Source: Tethya wilhelma (Eukaryota > Porifera > Demospongiae > Tethyida > Tethyidae). From it: a stretch of 64,000 nt of DNA. The DNA is taken from assembly GCA_964030475.1 (NCBI GenBank), contig CAXIPT010000011.1:1747780-1811779 (forward strand), in the 5' to 3' direction. The number at the start of each line of letters is the position of its first letter. Position 1 is the first letter of the stretch. The position numbers were made by a program, and so were the translations under genes. Shown piece by piece: positions 32,593 through 44,320 of this stretch. The notes beneath the pieces are model-generated. The model saw only the letters and a program-made list of their open reading frames with translations. It was not told the DNA's origin and made no database searches.

Positions 32593-35500
32593 ACATTATA
32601 GTTGCAATACCTTTAAATGTGGGGCATGGTCGAGTGCTGCATGCTTACAAGAGCATGACACACTTATCGTGGGCATGCAACTATATGAGCCATTAAAAGC
32701 AATTAAATCCACCCTAGGGTGAAAATTCAAAATTGTGATTTTCAGCGCCAATGTGTTCTACAGTTTAACCACCCAAGTTGCATGGCCTGAGAGTAGTTCA
32801 TGTTGAGGCAAGTACCTTACTTATTTTGTGAGAAAAAACTGAAGCACAGCCAAGATACACCACGAAGTTTATCTTGGTCTGCCACCACCATGTCGTCCAT
32901 GAAAAAACTCAATTTAACCCAAACATAGCCTCACTTTGCTCAAGACAATTAATGTTATAATAAATACTGAGAGTATAGTAGACTAAGGGCAATTATACTT
33001 TGGCTCTTTAACTTGCAATTGATTTCCCATAAACATACATGCATATGTATATACTATTGTGCTTTAGGAGCTTATAATTTGCAGCTAGCTGGCTATATAC
33101 CTATATAGGTTTCATTGAATAAATTTGGAAGTTTACCTTTCCGGTATGCCGGGATGAGCTATTATATGCATTGAAAATTTTTGTTAACTTATATTTGCGG
33201 AAACCATTGTATAGTGGGAAAATAGCAAAAATTAATTTTCATGAAATTTAAATGCTATATGATAATTATACACAATATTCATACAACTTAGTAGTGAGCA
33301 AGCAAAGCGAGTTCACTCTACTAGTATACAAATACAGTTTTATCATCATACACATGTATGTCTTGCATGTGCAACTAACTTTCTCTTCTTTCTTGATCTG
33401 CTCAACAAACAAGGCAAGTCAACTTCCTCAGAGCCAAATATCAAAATGAATGTATATAGTGTAGTATAGCTCTTCTTAATTTCAGTTGTTAGACCTCAGT
33501 CAATGTGGAAAATATTTTCTTTGAACAGTAATGATCCAATAATTCTTCAATTTATGACTGATTAATTTTTAGCATATGAAAGTGTTTTTATGGGTGCTGG
33601 AGAATCCCCATACCTGCTTACTATATTATGGAGAAATGTAACAACTACGTCACAGTTGTACCAATCTGACCAATCTAGTTTGTATATCTTACAACCCTGT
33701 GGTTAGGTGGTTTGTAAGTAAGTTTCCCTGAACTCCTGCACATATCAAATTACATATTATCTATTTATTACTATTTATTACTATTAGGGGTATACATTAA
33801 GTGCAATCCTCGATCCCTTAGCTCCAAAGGTCACATTCCCAATTAATTGCTCTGGCAAGGATCGTCGCAAGTCTGGGCACCCAGACAAAGATTGTCTCAC
33901 TAAAAATCTTCAATCTAATTTGGCCCAAAAAGTCAAGAGGTGCTCTATCTACGCTCTAAAGGTACAGTTTAATCTCTCCAGTTGGTCTGAGACTATTTCA
34001 TGTTGAGTTAAAGTGCCCTACTTACTTTTGTGAGAAAATGTTGAAGTGCAGCCAAGATATACCACAAGTTTACCTTAATTGGTCTGCCATCAACATGACG
34101 TCCACAAAAAATCCGCCAGTTGAATTACATAAACATAGCCTTGCTTCACTCGGAATAATAATTAATATTCACACCGAAAGGGTTATAGTAGTCGTTTTTT
34201 CCGTGTGTGTGTGTGTTCACTCTTAATCTGAAAAAACAGCAAGTCTACTCTGAAAATTATGGACATAAGCATAGAGTACTGGTGTTTATATCTAACAAAA
34301 TTATATTTTTCAGAAGCTATTAAAAAGCTATAGTTCGTGAGCTATGCCAGGATTTTCAGTCTGAGTCATCGCTCGCCGAGCAGCCATTTTGGCTACGTGG
34401 CCCCATGCAATCACTAGTACTACGTACGTATAGTGAGCTAAAGAGAGTTGCCAGATCGTGTGCTAGCTGCACCTCGCTAGAACCCTGGAAGTCTGAGATA
34501 GTGACACTGACTTGAGTATAGCTAAATGCTTAGGCGCAACAATATTTCTAGTTCAATCGCTTGTGTTTTTACCGGCAAACTCTGCTGCAAAAAGGTAGCT
34601 TGTGATATTAAATATTATGATCGCGACATTGCCTAAGTTGCCACGCCCTTACAACAGTACAGTGTATGCCTCTATGTTATATAGCTGCTGTATACATAAT
34701 TATAGAAAGTGTGTTTTACATGACATTGCAATGCTGATAGTATACGTACAATCATGCATGCATGTATGCCTCGATAGCCTTCCTCATTGCCTCATTAATG
34801 CGTGGATATGCAACACTTTTAAATTTTGTAGTGTATAGACAGTGTGTATTACAGTGTATATACGCCGAGGGTTGTGCACCATCCATATATATTATCATTA
34901 TGGTATAGTACATATACCTATGGTAGAATTTTTTATGATCTGATCTGCATGCACAACAAATTAACCAAGTTGAATTCTAAGACTTAAGATTTGAATATCA
35001 AAATGAAAATAATAATAATTATAACATATTAGGTCTTCAATAATTTCATTTGTTAGGCCTATAAGTAACATAGAAGAATATAAGAAGAGCGATAAACAAT
35101 TCTTCAAGTTGTGACTTTTAGAATAATTGAGAATTACCCACACTTGACAATTGCTTACTATTATAACTATGGAGACTGCCACAGTTGTACCAATTAATTT
35201 GATTGCTCAATAGCTAGGTTTCTAAATCACTTACAACCCTATGGTTAGGCATTTCCCTGAACTCCTGCATAATTTAGTAGTACTGTAGTACATATTATGC
35301 CTATATATGGTAGAATTTTTCAATGAACATCTGTGCAAAATACTTTTTCTACTATGGTTGTACCATTCTGACCATGCAATCAGACATTAGGAGGTTTGCT
35401 TACAATCCTATAGCTGCACATGTGGTTAGGTCATTTTCTAAAATATTTATCAATTGCTTCCTTTAGTTGCTAGTCATTCAGTTGGAAAGTCATTTTGTCA

Positions 35501-36015
35501 GTGGCAGTGACTTTACTGTTAAAGACAGTGTTTTTTTCCAGCAATGATCGATTAAACCTGACATGATATTCTTGAAAAATGACTGACTAACAGATCAGAA
35601 AAGCTTTTCAGACTAATTTTGTATATCGATAGTCAGCTCACATACATATGTAGATATTCACTTATATTCAAATTGCATGATATGGATTTTTGTAGCTAAA
35701 TACTACATATATACTATAGTTAATTGTCACATGTCAAATAAGTATACTTCATATGCTTTATATGTTTGAAGGATTCACCTACTTAAGGCACTAGCTGTTA
35801 ACACTTCTGTTCCATGCATGTATGAATTTGGAAACATGTAGCTAACTGTCATTTAATTGACATAAGGACTAGCTAAGCTAATGAGCATGCATTCATGCAT
35901 GGCCAAGCATGTAACTCTATGATTATCATGATGATTATACCATGTCCTGTTGTGTCTCTAGGATAACAAATCTAGGGTTAGAGTGTACTCACAACTTAAT
36001 TATTGAACATCTGTG
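32593..36015. repeat. Gene-poor tract with dispersed repeats
   Basis: No gene is supported. A segment at about 32768-32965 (GTTCATGTTGAGG...GCACAGCCAAGATACACCAC) recurs directly at about 33976-34170. A second family (GTTGTACCAA...CTTACAACCCTRTGGTTAGG...CCCTGAACTCCTGCA) appears at about 33640-33740, 35170-35280 and 35340-35440, with a relative at 41560-41680. A repeat E head with a TG tract lies at 34175-34220. Confidence 0.5.
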
Positions 36016-36017
36016 TA

Positions 36018-36019
<2 letters not shown>

Positions 36020-36055
<36 letters not shown>

Positions 36056-36227
36056 ACAGAACCTTTTCCCATCAAAACTATCGGAGAACCCAAGAACCTT
36101 TTCCCGATCAAAACTATATTGGAGAACCCAAGAACCTTTTCCTATCAAAACTATTGGAAAACCCAAGAACCTTTTCTCATCAAAACTATTGGAGAATTAT
36201 CTACTATAAATCTGTGTGCGTGTGTGT

Positions 36228-36276
<49 letters not shown>

Positions 36277-36560
36277 CCAAATTGTTTTGATCAGAAAAGG
36301 TTCTTGGGTTCTCCAATAGTTTTGGTGTGAAAAAGTTTTTGGGTTCTCTAATAGTTTTGATGGGAAAAGGTTCTTGGGTTCTCCACTAGTTTTAATGGGA
36401 AAAGGTTCTAAGACTTGGGTTCTCCACTAGTTTTAGTGGGAAAGGTTCTTGGGTTCTCCACTATAGTTTTAGTGGGAAAGGGTTTTAGTGGGAAAGGTTC
36501 TTTGGTTCTCCACTATAGTTTTAGTGGGAAAGGTTCTTGGGTTTTCCACTAGTTTTAGTG
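36020..36560. repeat. Mirror-image minisatellite flanking a TG microsatellite
   Basis: A CA tract (36020-36052) is followed by four roughly 35-base units with AGAACCTTTTCCCATCAAAA and GGAGAACCC (36055-36200). A TG tract (about 36211-36274) comes next, then at least seven units of the reverse complement (GGTTCTTGGGTTCTCC...AGTTTT, 36290-36560). The two halves can pair into a long imperfect stem. The N at 36565 ends the array. Confidence 0.85.
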
Positions 36561-36565
36561 GGAAN

Positions 36566-37902
36566 TCTTTAAGAAACTGTGAGGACTGGACAAGTGAGTA
36601 GCGTCACCCAGTGATTGTGCGAATACCTTCCACTCTTCCACAGTCAATTGCTGCACAATACTTATTGAAAGAGTAACAGAGACTTGATTACCAGCTGGAG
36701 TACTTTTCAATGATGCTACATCATTAGTAGTGTCATTTGATAGTCCAAGAATGTATTCAGAAACCATGCCAACCTGTGAGCAAGAGATAGTAATAGTCTC
36801 TTCTTTTGGTGAAAAACTGTATGTGACATTTGATGGTGGTTGTTGTACAGTCAGAACTTGGCTGAATGTCAAAGAAGAACTGTTTAGGAAATTTCCCCCA
36901 CCAAGTGCGTGAACAATACCACGAACTTGATCTCCTCCTGAAAGTTGATCAATGAAAGTGCTTATGCTCAAGCTTCCATTAATTATTGCAGAGTCTAAAG
37001 GAGGATCACTCTCTGTGGTTGGTTTAGGAATGACAACACTTGCCAAAACTGTTGAGTCACTGGTGAGCTGGAACAAGTATTCTGATGGTTTGGAACTGAA
37101 TTGAATTGCACATCAACATTTCCAGTCTGTGGTTTGAATTGCAGACTAACCTCTGTAGGAGTAGGTAATACATGTAAAGAGGTTGTCACTACACTAGGAA
37201 ATAAGGAATCAAGTCTTTCATTTCCAGTTGTCTGACTGCAGATAATTGAACTGTGTAGTCAACTGTTGTATCATTTATTGATGAAAGTTCGCTATATGGA
37301 ATTTTAGTGTTGGCTTTATGATCCCCTGAGTCTGGTTCAGAAGTGTCCAGAGGATGAGAGTCATGCTTATTAACTGCGACACTCTTTGAAAATAGAACTT
37401 CAGATTGTTCATCAGTTATCTCAATACCATAGGTACCTGTTTCTTGGGTATACTTCCATGCAATAATTAAAGCCTTGCTATCAGCAGAGAAATTAAATGT
37501 TACTTGCTCTGGTGGCATCAGGGAAGTTAGAGTAGTTTCAATGAAGCGGCTCTCGATTACTGCATTGCTGATACCAATTGTACTGACTTGTGCCTCCATT
37601 TCTATTGAGGCAGGTGGGTCTGGTACAAGATTGTTTGATGTGAGTGCTTGTACCACACTGTCAATAGTAAATGAGTGTGTAGTTGGAATGCCAAGAGGTG
37701 GTTGACCTTCTTGAGAAGCAGGTTTCTCCACATCATTTGACACAAGAGTTGTGTTTGATGCCTTGTGTACAATTCTACAAAAGAAGCCATTAATACTGTC
37801 TTGATTGGTCAATTGTGGAAGTGTCCAGTTGAGTGTTATATCTTGCTTTGGCTCTCCAAAGTGGGAGAGTACCAGAGCTAACTCTCTTGGAGCAGAAATA
37901 AG
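36566..37902 (-). pseudogene. Inverted, frameshifted copy of the giant gene's FN3-like region
   Basis: The fragment is almost identical to 56980-58315 of the plus-strand giant gene, covering about four FN3-like units. Two frameshifts break it: a net gain of about two bases near 37225 and a one-base loss near 37088. Both ends fall exactly at single Ns (36565 and 37903). On one side lies the minisatellite and on the other a Ty3-type Pol tail. It cannot code for a product as it stands. It is either a transposed duplicate or an assembly artefact, such as a second haplotype placed between gaps. Confidence 0.8.
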
Positions 37903-37903
37903 N

Positions 37904-38107
37904 GGGCGTAAGCTGGCCAGACCATATTTTGGACCGTATCGGGTGTTGGAGGTGCATCCCAATGGAGTGACTGTTGTTCCAGTTGACCGGCCTAAGGATG
38001 ATAGCATTCGTGTGAATGTAGATCGGGTTACCCTGTGCTACCCCGAGTTGCCTGACGAGTCATGGCTGGGCAAGAAGAAGAGAAGGGCAAAGCATAGGAA
38101 AAACTGA
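37904..38107 (+). CDS. C-terminal tail of a Ty3/gypsy-like Pol (integrase end), partial
   Basis: After the N at 37903, about 67 residues include GRKLARPYFGPYRVLEV, then VDRPKDDSIRVNVDRV, then a basic end. This matches the integrase C-terminal region (LxxxxxGPYxV...V-x-x-DRV) of Ty3/gypsy-type retrotransposons. The stop is at 38105-38107. Everything upstream is lost at the N. Confidence 0.65.
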   Translation, partial: GRKLARPYFGPYRVLEVHPNGVTVVPVDRPKDDSIRVNVDRVTLCYPELPDESWLGKKKRRAKHRKN

Positions 38108-38139
38108 GACTGGCTGCTGCGAGTATTATTGTTGTACTG

Positions 38140-38640
38140 AGTTATAGTCATTAGTTATTAGTTTATGCTGCTGCAATATCGATCTCTATAGGTCTAGACA
38201 ACATTAGAACAAGATTTTTTTCCCCTTTATTTTGTGCTGAAACAAACTATTTAGAATTATTATTAGTTTGCTGCTGATCGAAGAATTCAAACATTCACAA
38301 TAACATGAGGGCAGGAGTCATGTAGCATGTGGCAATTTGATTCAATGGGTGATACCAAACTACTATATAGCTGTATAGCGAATAATTTCAAGAGGTTAAA
38401 TTTTACAGATTGGGGATTCAGAATAATTTGGCATTTTTTATTTTCATGGACAGTCACACACAACAAACATGTTTGAACGCAAAGAAAAAATTTCAGCATT
38501 TTAATTTTCGTGGAACCACACGATCCCCGGAAACAGCAAAAATTAATACCCATGAAAATTTTCTACTATAATATTTATGGTATACATGTAGCACACAACT
38601 ATAACCGATGGGTATAGTATCACAGCTAGGTATCCCAGTA
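38140..38640 (+). repeat. Possible 3' end or LTR of the Ty3-like element
   Basis: About 480 bases (TTAGTTATTAGTTTATGCTGC through CGATCTCTATAGGTCTAG to GGTATCCCAG) recur at about 61095-61546. They directly follow the Pol tail, as a 3' untranslated region or LTR would. TG...CA ends and a primer-binding site were not identified, so the LTR reading is tentative. Confidence 0.5.
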
Positions 38641-39328
38641 TTAATTATAGCAACCAACATTTCAAATGCTGGGTGGGTTGGATTGGAGAGATTGGGATTG
38701 GGGGGAGGGGGAATGTGGAAGGGGTCATTCTAGGACTGCCTGGAACAAACTAAAGGGCGGGAAGGACTTTGTCGATTGAACCCCCGAGCTACACTAGAGA
38801 TTATGCTCTTACATTACACCAACAATCTTCACACTTTATTGGAGTATACAGACACTAAACAGAGCAAAAAAAATTTTTTTTAGTCTGAATCCATCTCCTG
38901 GTCATCAGGGAAGCACCTTTGTCCAATCATTGCAAACCACCAGTTTCGGTCCCTTAGCTTCCAACTGAATGGAGTGCTATGTAGAAGGCGGACCGCTCCC
39001 CTAGGTAGGAGCCCGGGTATTTAGTGATGGGATTCAAGGGATTTCACAAACACAGACATTACAAAGTTAAAAAATGCACTTATCTTTTTGTAGTTGAAAA
39101 TCTTTGCTGTAACTTCATTTTGGAAGAGTAGTCAGTAATGCTTAAACTTGAAATACTGAATGGTATGACTGGTTTGACTAGTTTTATCCCAAGACTTATC
39201 AATTCTAGAATCTTCTCTAAAAACCATGTGCTTGCCTGGGACCTACAGTTTAACCCCCAACACCCATCAATTAGACCCAGCATTCTCATAACAGTGTAAC
39301 CACATCTAGTGTCAAATTGCATACTCAG

Positions 39329-39329
<1 letters not shown>
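38641..39329. other. Intergenic stretch, no gene seen
   Basis: A G-rich patch (about 38690-38715) and no supported gene. Short open frames here lack family character. Confidence 0.35.

Positions 39330-39401
<72 letters not shown>
39330..39401. repeat. GA microsatellite
   Basis: About 70 bases of uninterrupted AG repeats. The Leu-Ser open frame across it on the minus strand is an artefact of the repeat. Confidence 0.95.
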
Positions 39402-39898
39402 AAGCCATGGTACTTCTCTCTCCGGCACTGTGAGTTGTACCTGCTATATACAGTAATGATCAGATCAGCACACCAATGGAAATAAAATTACCTTTGTTAT
39501 TGATTTGATGTTTTGATCTTTTGTCAGTGGTTTTGATGATAAAGCTGTTCACTAACCAGCACAGAGTAGTAGTTGTGGTCATGCAGATTCTGTGGTTTTT
39601 AGCTAGGAAGCCACCACTGTAATGCTATGTGCAAGCATGCATGGTATTTGCATGGGCCTGAGAGCATAAGTCAGAGCACAGTACAACAACAGTCTCGATC
39701 AACAGCAATGAGCATCAACAAGATAGGAGAACCAAGTGATTATTTGCCAGGCTCGCTACAAGAAATGGCTATATAGTTCTTGCAAGCCAGTGCAATTGCT
39801 AGCTTTTTAAACTAATGTTTTCTCTAGATACATTTATATTTCAACTATGAAGATGTCTGGTCCATTATGTCCAAAAATGTTATGTACGTATAATTATA
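39402..39898. other. Intergenic stretch, no gene seen
   Basis: No repeat family or gene recognised. Confidence 0.35.
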
Positions 39899-40079
39899 TA
39901 CCGTAGTTTGAGATATTTTCGCGTTGAAAATATTCCGTACGTTAAAATTCTGCGTGTTTAATTTTCGTACATGCGCAGCGCCCGCATGAATATTGGTAAT
40001 GGGTCGTCGAAATTTCAAGTGTTTAATTTTCGCACACGGCGACCCGTACAAAATGCAAATATTAGTCAAATTACGGTAG
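39899..40079. repeat. Small MITE with TACCGTA ends
   Basis: Starts TACCGTAGTTTGAGATATTTTCGCG and ends ATTAGTCAAATTACGGTA. The termini are inverted, and TTTAATTTTCG tracts occur internally. Same broad group as the units at 19422 and 26745. Confidence 0.55.
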
Positions 40080-40142
40080 TAATTTCTATAAAACTGTATG
40101 AGAACATAAAGTAGTTAGTGTGTGTGTTGAAGGTGTCACTTA

Positions 40143-40370
40143 CTAGTCAGCTACTTCAATGAAGTCGTTGATTTCAGTTTCCCTGTCCATTCCAAACTTG
40201 TCACTGTCTCTGGTGTAAGGATCGAGACGAGTATAAGAAAATGATGAGAGCCTTCTCTTTAGTTCAATGTGTAGAGGTGGTTTTTGCTGTTCATCCTTGT
40301 CCATTCTAGTTTCATCAGATAACTCCTTCACAGATTCACTAATCTGATTGCTTGGTGAATTATTTTCATC
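40143..40370 (-). CDS. Duplicated cytoplasmic-tail exon B
   Basis: About 75 residues, charged and without a membrane segment, ending RDSDKFGMDRETEINDFIE. The same ending occurs in the exon 600 bases upstream (40740-41126). The exon stops at a GTAAGT donor just after the shared ending, and about 25 bases of intron are also conserved between the copies. The acceptor is probably ACGTCAG near 40371, not certain. It may be a duplicated or alternative exon of one gene or the end of a second paralogue. The family is not established; the membrane context comes only from the sister exon. Confidence 0.5.
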   Translation of the reverse strand, partial: DENNSPSNQISESVKELSDETRMDKDEQQKPPLHIELKRRLSSFSYTRLDPYTRDSDKFGMDRETEINDFIEVAD

Positions 40371-40737
40371 TGACGTTTGTTTGGTTAATATAATAGTAGC
40401 AGTGAGCTCTGAGAGCCTCCGAAAGAATTAATGAAAACAAACATTTATACTGAAACTGAATACAAATTAACAAGACACAGACAAATAGACTTACACATAA
40501 ATAGACATTACAGACATGCAGGTTTATATAAATACAACAACAATAACACAACACTTTAATAGCTAACCACAAGACATTGGCTTCAAACAAAGAGTATACA
40601 TACAATGTTGAACAAAACACAAATTAGCATGCAACGATTAAGGTAAAACTTTTTACAGACAACAACTCAACATAATTTGGATGATAACAATAATAACACT
40701 GCATGATGATGATGACCAATTGTGTGTTGAAAGTGTC

Positions 40738-41126
40738 ACTTACCAGTCAGTTGCTTCAATAAAGTCATTGATTTCAGTTTCCCTCTCCATTCCAAACTTG
40801 TCACTATCTCTGGCTGACTCATTCTCTACTGTTGTGGCTTGTTCTCTCTCTCGGTTAGCAGTTGCTTCCCCCTCCAGTGGTTCTTGAGTTGGCACGGGGT
40901 CCACCACACTGTATGTGACTACAGGACGAGGAACATGGATGATTTCATGATTAGAGTGTTCTTGTTTGGTGAGTCGTAGCTTTAGCTTGAGGATGAAGGA
41001 GTCGAGTTTGGTTCGTGTTTTCTTTGGAAGTACAAAGGCATATGTGTGATAGGTCAAGATGGCTAGGAAGGTGATGAAAGCAATGCTGGTTGAAGTGTAG
41101 GCAAGAGACTCTTGATTTCCCTCACN
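40738..41126 (-). CDS. Membrane-protein C-terminal exon A (one TM plus cytoplasmic tail), truncated at N
   Basis: About 129 residues from the N at 41126. A hydrophobic segment (SIAFITFLAILTYHTYAFVL) comes first, then a basic stretch and an acidic, Pro/Thr-rich tail ending RDSDKFGMERETEINDFIEATDW. The exon ends at TG|GTAAGT, a strong donor. The layout resembles the last membrane helix and tail of multipass C-terminal modules on large sponge surface proteins, such as the one at 62.4-63.4 kb. That link is an inference. Sequence beyond the N (41127 onward) does not continue the frame and looks repetitive. Confidence 0.5.
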
Positions 41127-41962
41127 CAACTTTAGTTAGGCCTAACAAATGAATCATAGAAGTGCTAATACAAACAAAGGACACATTGGGGACAGTACAA
41201 ATTTGGCTTGTTTGTCCTTTGTAGTGAGGCTGTCTGTCCTCTTCTCGGAGGTTCTGTTTGACAATGTATTGGAAGTAATATTTGAGAACCAAGAATCGCC
41301 CTTTGTAGAGAGGTTTATAATGCAGTGTCCCTATCTCGGAGGGTCCACTATCAGAGGTTCTATACACTGTATATTCATTTTTATATTTGGATCTGAGGAA
41401 GTCAAATCGGTTTGTCGTGCATGCAGATCAGATCATAAAACATTCTACCATAGGCATGTACAGTCGTAATAGTATTATTCTATAGTAATTTGATATGCAT
41501 GTACAGGAGTTCGGGAAACCTACTATATGCCATTGAAACCACATAACTACTAAGTTGTAAGTGATTTACAAACCCTATAGCTATTATTGCATTAGCAACC
41601 TAATTGGTCAGATTAATTGGTACAACCATGGAAGATATGACGTAGTTGATTCATTTCTCTATATATAGTAAGCAGTTGTCAAGTTTTGGGCGATTCTCTG
41701 GCAAAGTTGAGTCATTAAATCTTTGATATTCTAAAAATTACTGACACAGAGTCATAAATTTGAAGAATTCTTCATCACTGTGCAACTGTCAAGGAAAATA
41801 CTTTTCACATCACTTTACTTTTCACATTGACTGAGGCCTAACAACTGAAATTAAGAAGAGCTAATACGTTATACATTCATTTTGATATTTGGATCTGAGG
41901 AAGTCAACTTGCTGTGTTTCTTGAGCAGATCATCAAGAAAGAAGAGTAACCCAGGTAGAATT
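41127..41962. other. Intergenic stretch with repeat remnants
   Basis: Around 41160-41370 the DNA repeats short GGTTCTR and CCTCTGATAG-like phrases typical of decayed noncoding repeats. The minus-strand open frame there has no family character. Around 41560-41880 is a relative of the 33.6 kb dispersed repeat. Confidence 0.4.
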
Positions 41963-42299
41963 AACTTTCTTGCAAATGACATGTAAGATCTTACTTCTAA
42001 AAATAGATCAAAATGGCAAGATCTTGCATGATTCTTGTAAGAAATCCGTTTTCTTCCAAGATCTTGCAATAAAAATCAAGAAAACAGCCAATTCTCTTGC
42101 AAGATGGAAAAAATATCTTGCGAGTCTTGCAAGAATCTTTCAGGTAAGATAGGTCAAGATTCTTGCAAGAGAATTGGCTGTTTTCTTGATTTTTATTGCA
42201 AGATCTTGGAAGAAAACTGATTTCTTACAAGAATCATGCAAGATCCTGCCATTTGGATCTATTTTTAGAAGATCTTACATGTCATTTGCAAGAAAGTTC
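41963..42299. repeat. Long hairpin with about 140-base arms
   Basis: The left arm (about 41963-42103) starts AACTTTCTTGCAAATGACAT. The right arm (about 42160-42299) is its near-perfect reverse complement. A roughly 55-base loop lies between. The arms are rich in CAAGATCTTGCA-type palindromes. Noncoding. It may be a foldback transposon or a source of double-stranded RNA. Confidence 0.85.
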
Positions 42300-43204
42300 T
42301 ACGTGGGAAGTTAGTTGCATATGCAAGATCATGTGCATGATGATAAAATAATTTTATTTGTATACAAGTATAGTGAACTCGCTCTGCTTGCTCACTACTC
42401 AATAGTCCTTTCCACGTAGAGCACTAACTAAAGGAATTTTATTGGCGCTTATTAATAATTGCATGTGACGTCATGGCTGGGGTATACATTCATCCGCCAT
42501 CTTGGGGTACTTTTGTATAGGAGTCAATGGGGAAATGAATATTATTGAGTGCTGCATATTTCCGCGTGCATACCGTATATTCTAAATTTAAGAGATGCAA
42601 AGCAAAACAAGCTCTTTCCCAACGCTATTTCTGGACTATAGAGAGAGGAATAAAGTGTGATTTTGCCTTAAATATATTCTGCTGCGTGCTATACTTTTTT
42701 TTTTCTCCATGCAGAATATAAGCCAAAATAGCTACAAAACTAATGGATTCTTACATTTGTAGCTTCGCCTCTGAGCGTCTGACAGTCTTGATTCTTTTTG
42801 CTTTTAGTCTGTCTTCTTTTCAGTAACCCTCATAGAAATAGTCGTGCAAATATTTCAGAAACAAGCACAACAGTTAGTATAATATGGTCTAGCACTACTT
42901 TTGCAACAGTATTGAAGCTAAATAACACTTGTAGAACTTAGCACAGTCCTTATATAACCTACTTTTTGTACTCAAACCACAGAAATTCGTGGATTTGTAA
43001 CTTCGCTTCTATTGTTTCTGTGTTGGAAAGAGCTTACTTTGAACTTTTCTTTGCATCTCTCATATTTAGAATATATGGTTCACAACTACCGAGACTGAAC
43101 ATAGCTAGCCCAAAGTGTGGAAGCAGCAATTAACCACACTACGAAGATGATACAGAGCAAAGAACTACAATTTTTGTCATCGTCTGCTAGCTATTTTAGC
43201 TGTC
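42300..43204. other. Intergenic stretch, no gene seen
   Basis: Two oppositely oriented segments, near 42570-42640 (TACCGTATATTCTAAATTTAAGAG) and 43040-43080 (CTCTCATATTTAGAATATATGG), suggest inverted ends of a roughly 500-base element. No coding sequence. Confidence 0.4.
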
Positions 43205-44320
43205 ACTATTCATGCAAGGATCACTTTGGAGAAACTGCCACTGTAGCTATAATACTTTCATGCAAAATTTGCCCTTTAAAATGGTGTCGTTAGCAATACG
43301 TGTGCAGTTTCTAAGTTGGGACATCTGATTCAACAGCTAGTCTATTCTTCAGCATTCATGTGCATGAGCACTTTGTATGCACGCAATACAGAGGAGGTTG
43401 GATATAGCCTCGTTTCCAGGCCTTCCACGGCGCGTATTTTATATTTCGCGAGTTGCAAAGGCCTGGTATAACTTCTCATGTAATGCTTTCAAAAAATAGC
43501 AGAGAGGAGTGCAGCACGTGCGTGTGATCAGTCTGCTAGAGTATGAGTTAAGTTTTTTCTTGTGTTAGAGCAATGGAGTGAATTCTGAAGGTACAGCCGA
43601 TATCTAAAAGGCTAAGCGCTTGCATGGCTATACTTACCAAAGAACAGTTATTGTGTCATTCAAACAGCTCAAAAGGTGAGTATGAGTTAGCAAACCTACC
43701 AGTCTAAGATTTCTTGCTTCTTTTTTTGTGTGCTAATAGCCCTTTTTTTGTCAAAATCACTTTTGTTAGTAGATATTTGCCTATAATAGCACTGTTATAT
43801 ACTCAGAAATCGACAAAAAGTCAGTTGTCAACAGTAACAAGTCAAGAAAACCTAGCTGCTTGTTTTCCTGACAAAGATGCACGTTAGTGTTGCCCACGCA
43901 TTTCGCGAACAAGAATTTTGACGTAAGGCACGTGAGAAGTTTTACCAGGCCTTCCCCTCCTTTTTCCTCGCGCCTATTTTTGGGGGAAGGTCTGGGTGCG
44001 AGGCTAGAGGTTGGACATGATTGACCTTTTTGTGATAATTGCACAGTTTTAATTAAATTCTTTAACACTCACGTGAACAATCCCTGAGCGGAAACCATGG
44101 CCAAGCACCCTTAATTAAATGATCAAGTGCATGGGGCCACTCCTTGGAGGGCAGAGTCAGTGCATGCTATTGTATCTAATGGCCCGTGTTCACTGCAAAA
44201 AATGCACTCTAATTACATTAAAATGTCAACTACACTTTTGCAACTAAAGTGGACCTAAAGAATTTTTTTTTCCATGAACAGAAATCATAGAAAGCTAACA
44301 GTAGATTCTGAAGAGGTTTC
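43205..44320 (+). repeat. Dispersed repeat F, interrupted by a family C MITE
   Basis: Flanking parts (43205-43402 and 44008-44320) match 26918-27440 in order. The interruption is the MITE at 43403-44007. Confidence 0.6.
43403..44007. mobile_element. MITE family C, nested copy with 8-base target duplication
   Basis: Ends TATAGCCTCGTTTCCAGG and, inverted, GGTCTGGGTGCGAGGCTAG. Subterminal arms of about 75 bases each are themselves self-complementary. AGGTTGGA is repeated directly on both sides (43395-43402 and 44008-44015). An 8-base duplication points to hAT-type transposition. No transposase is present. Confidence 0.75.

Noticed and set aside
32379..32594. Met start of the reverse transcriptase within the CA repeat
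   Set aside because: The initial residues come from the microsatellite. The element is truncated at the N and lacks its real start.
35942..36330. Open frames across the CA/TG and minisatellite tract
   Set aside because: They consist of His-Thr, Cys-Val and minisatellite-coded residues in all frames, as expected of simple repeats.
36055..36560. Regular repeats reminiscent of a CRISPR array
   Set aside because: Units are contiguous minisatellite copies without distinct spacers, in a eukaryotic setting, and occur in both orientations.
39080..39403. 107-codon minus-strand frame with Leu-Ser repeats
   Set aside because: The repeats are coded by the GA microsatellite and the remainder shows no family features.
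41122..41367. 81-codon minus-strand frame running into the N at 41126
   Set aside because: Different frame from the membrane-tail exon. The DNA has short repeated phrases typical of decayed noncoding repeats.
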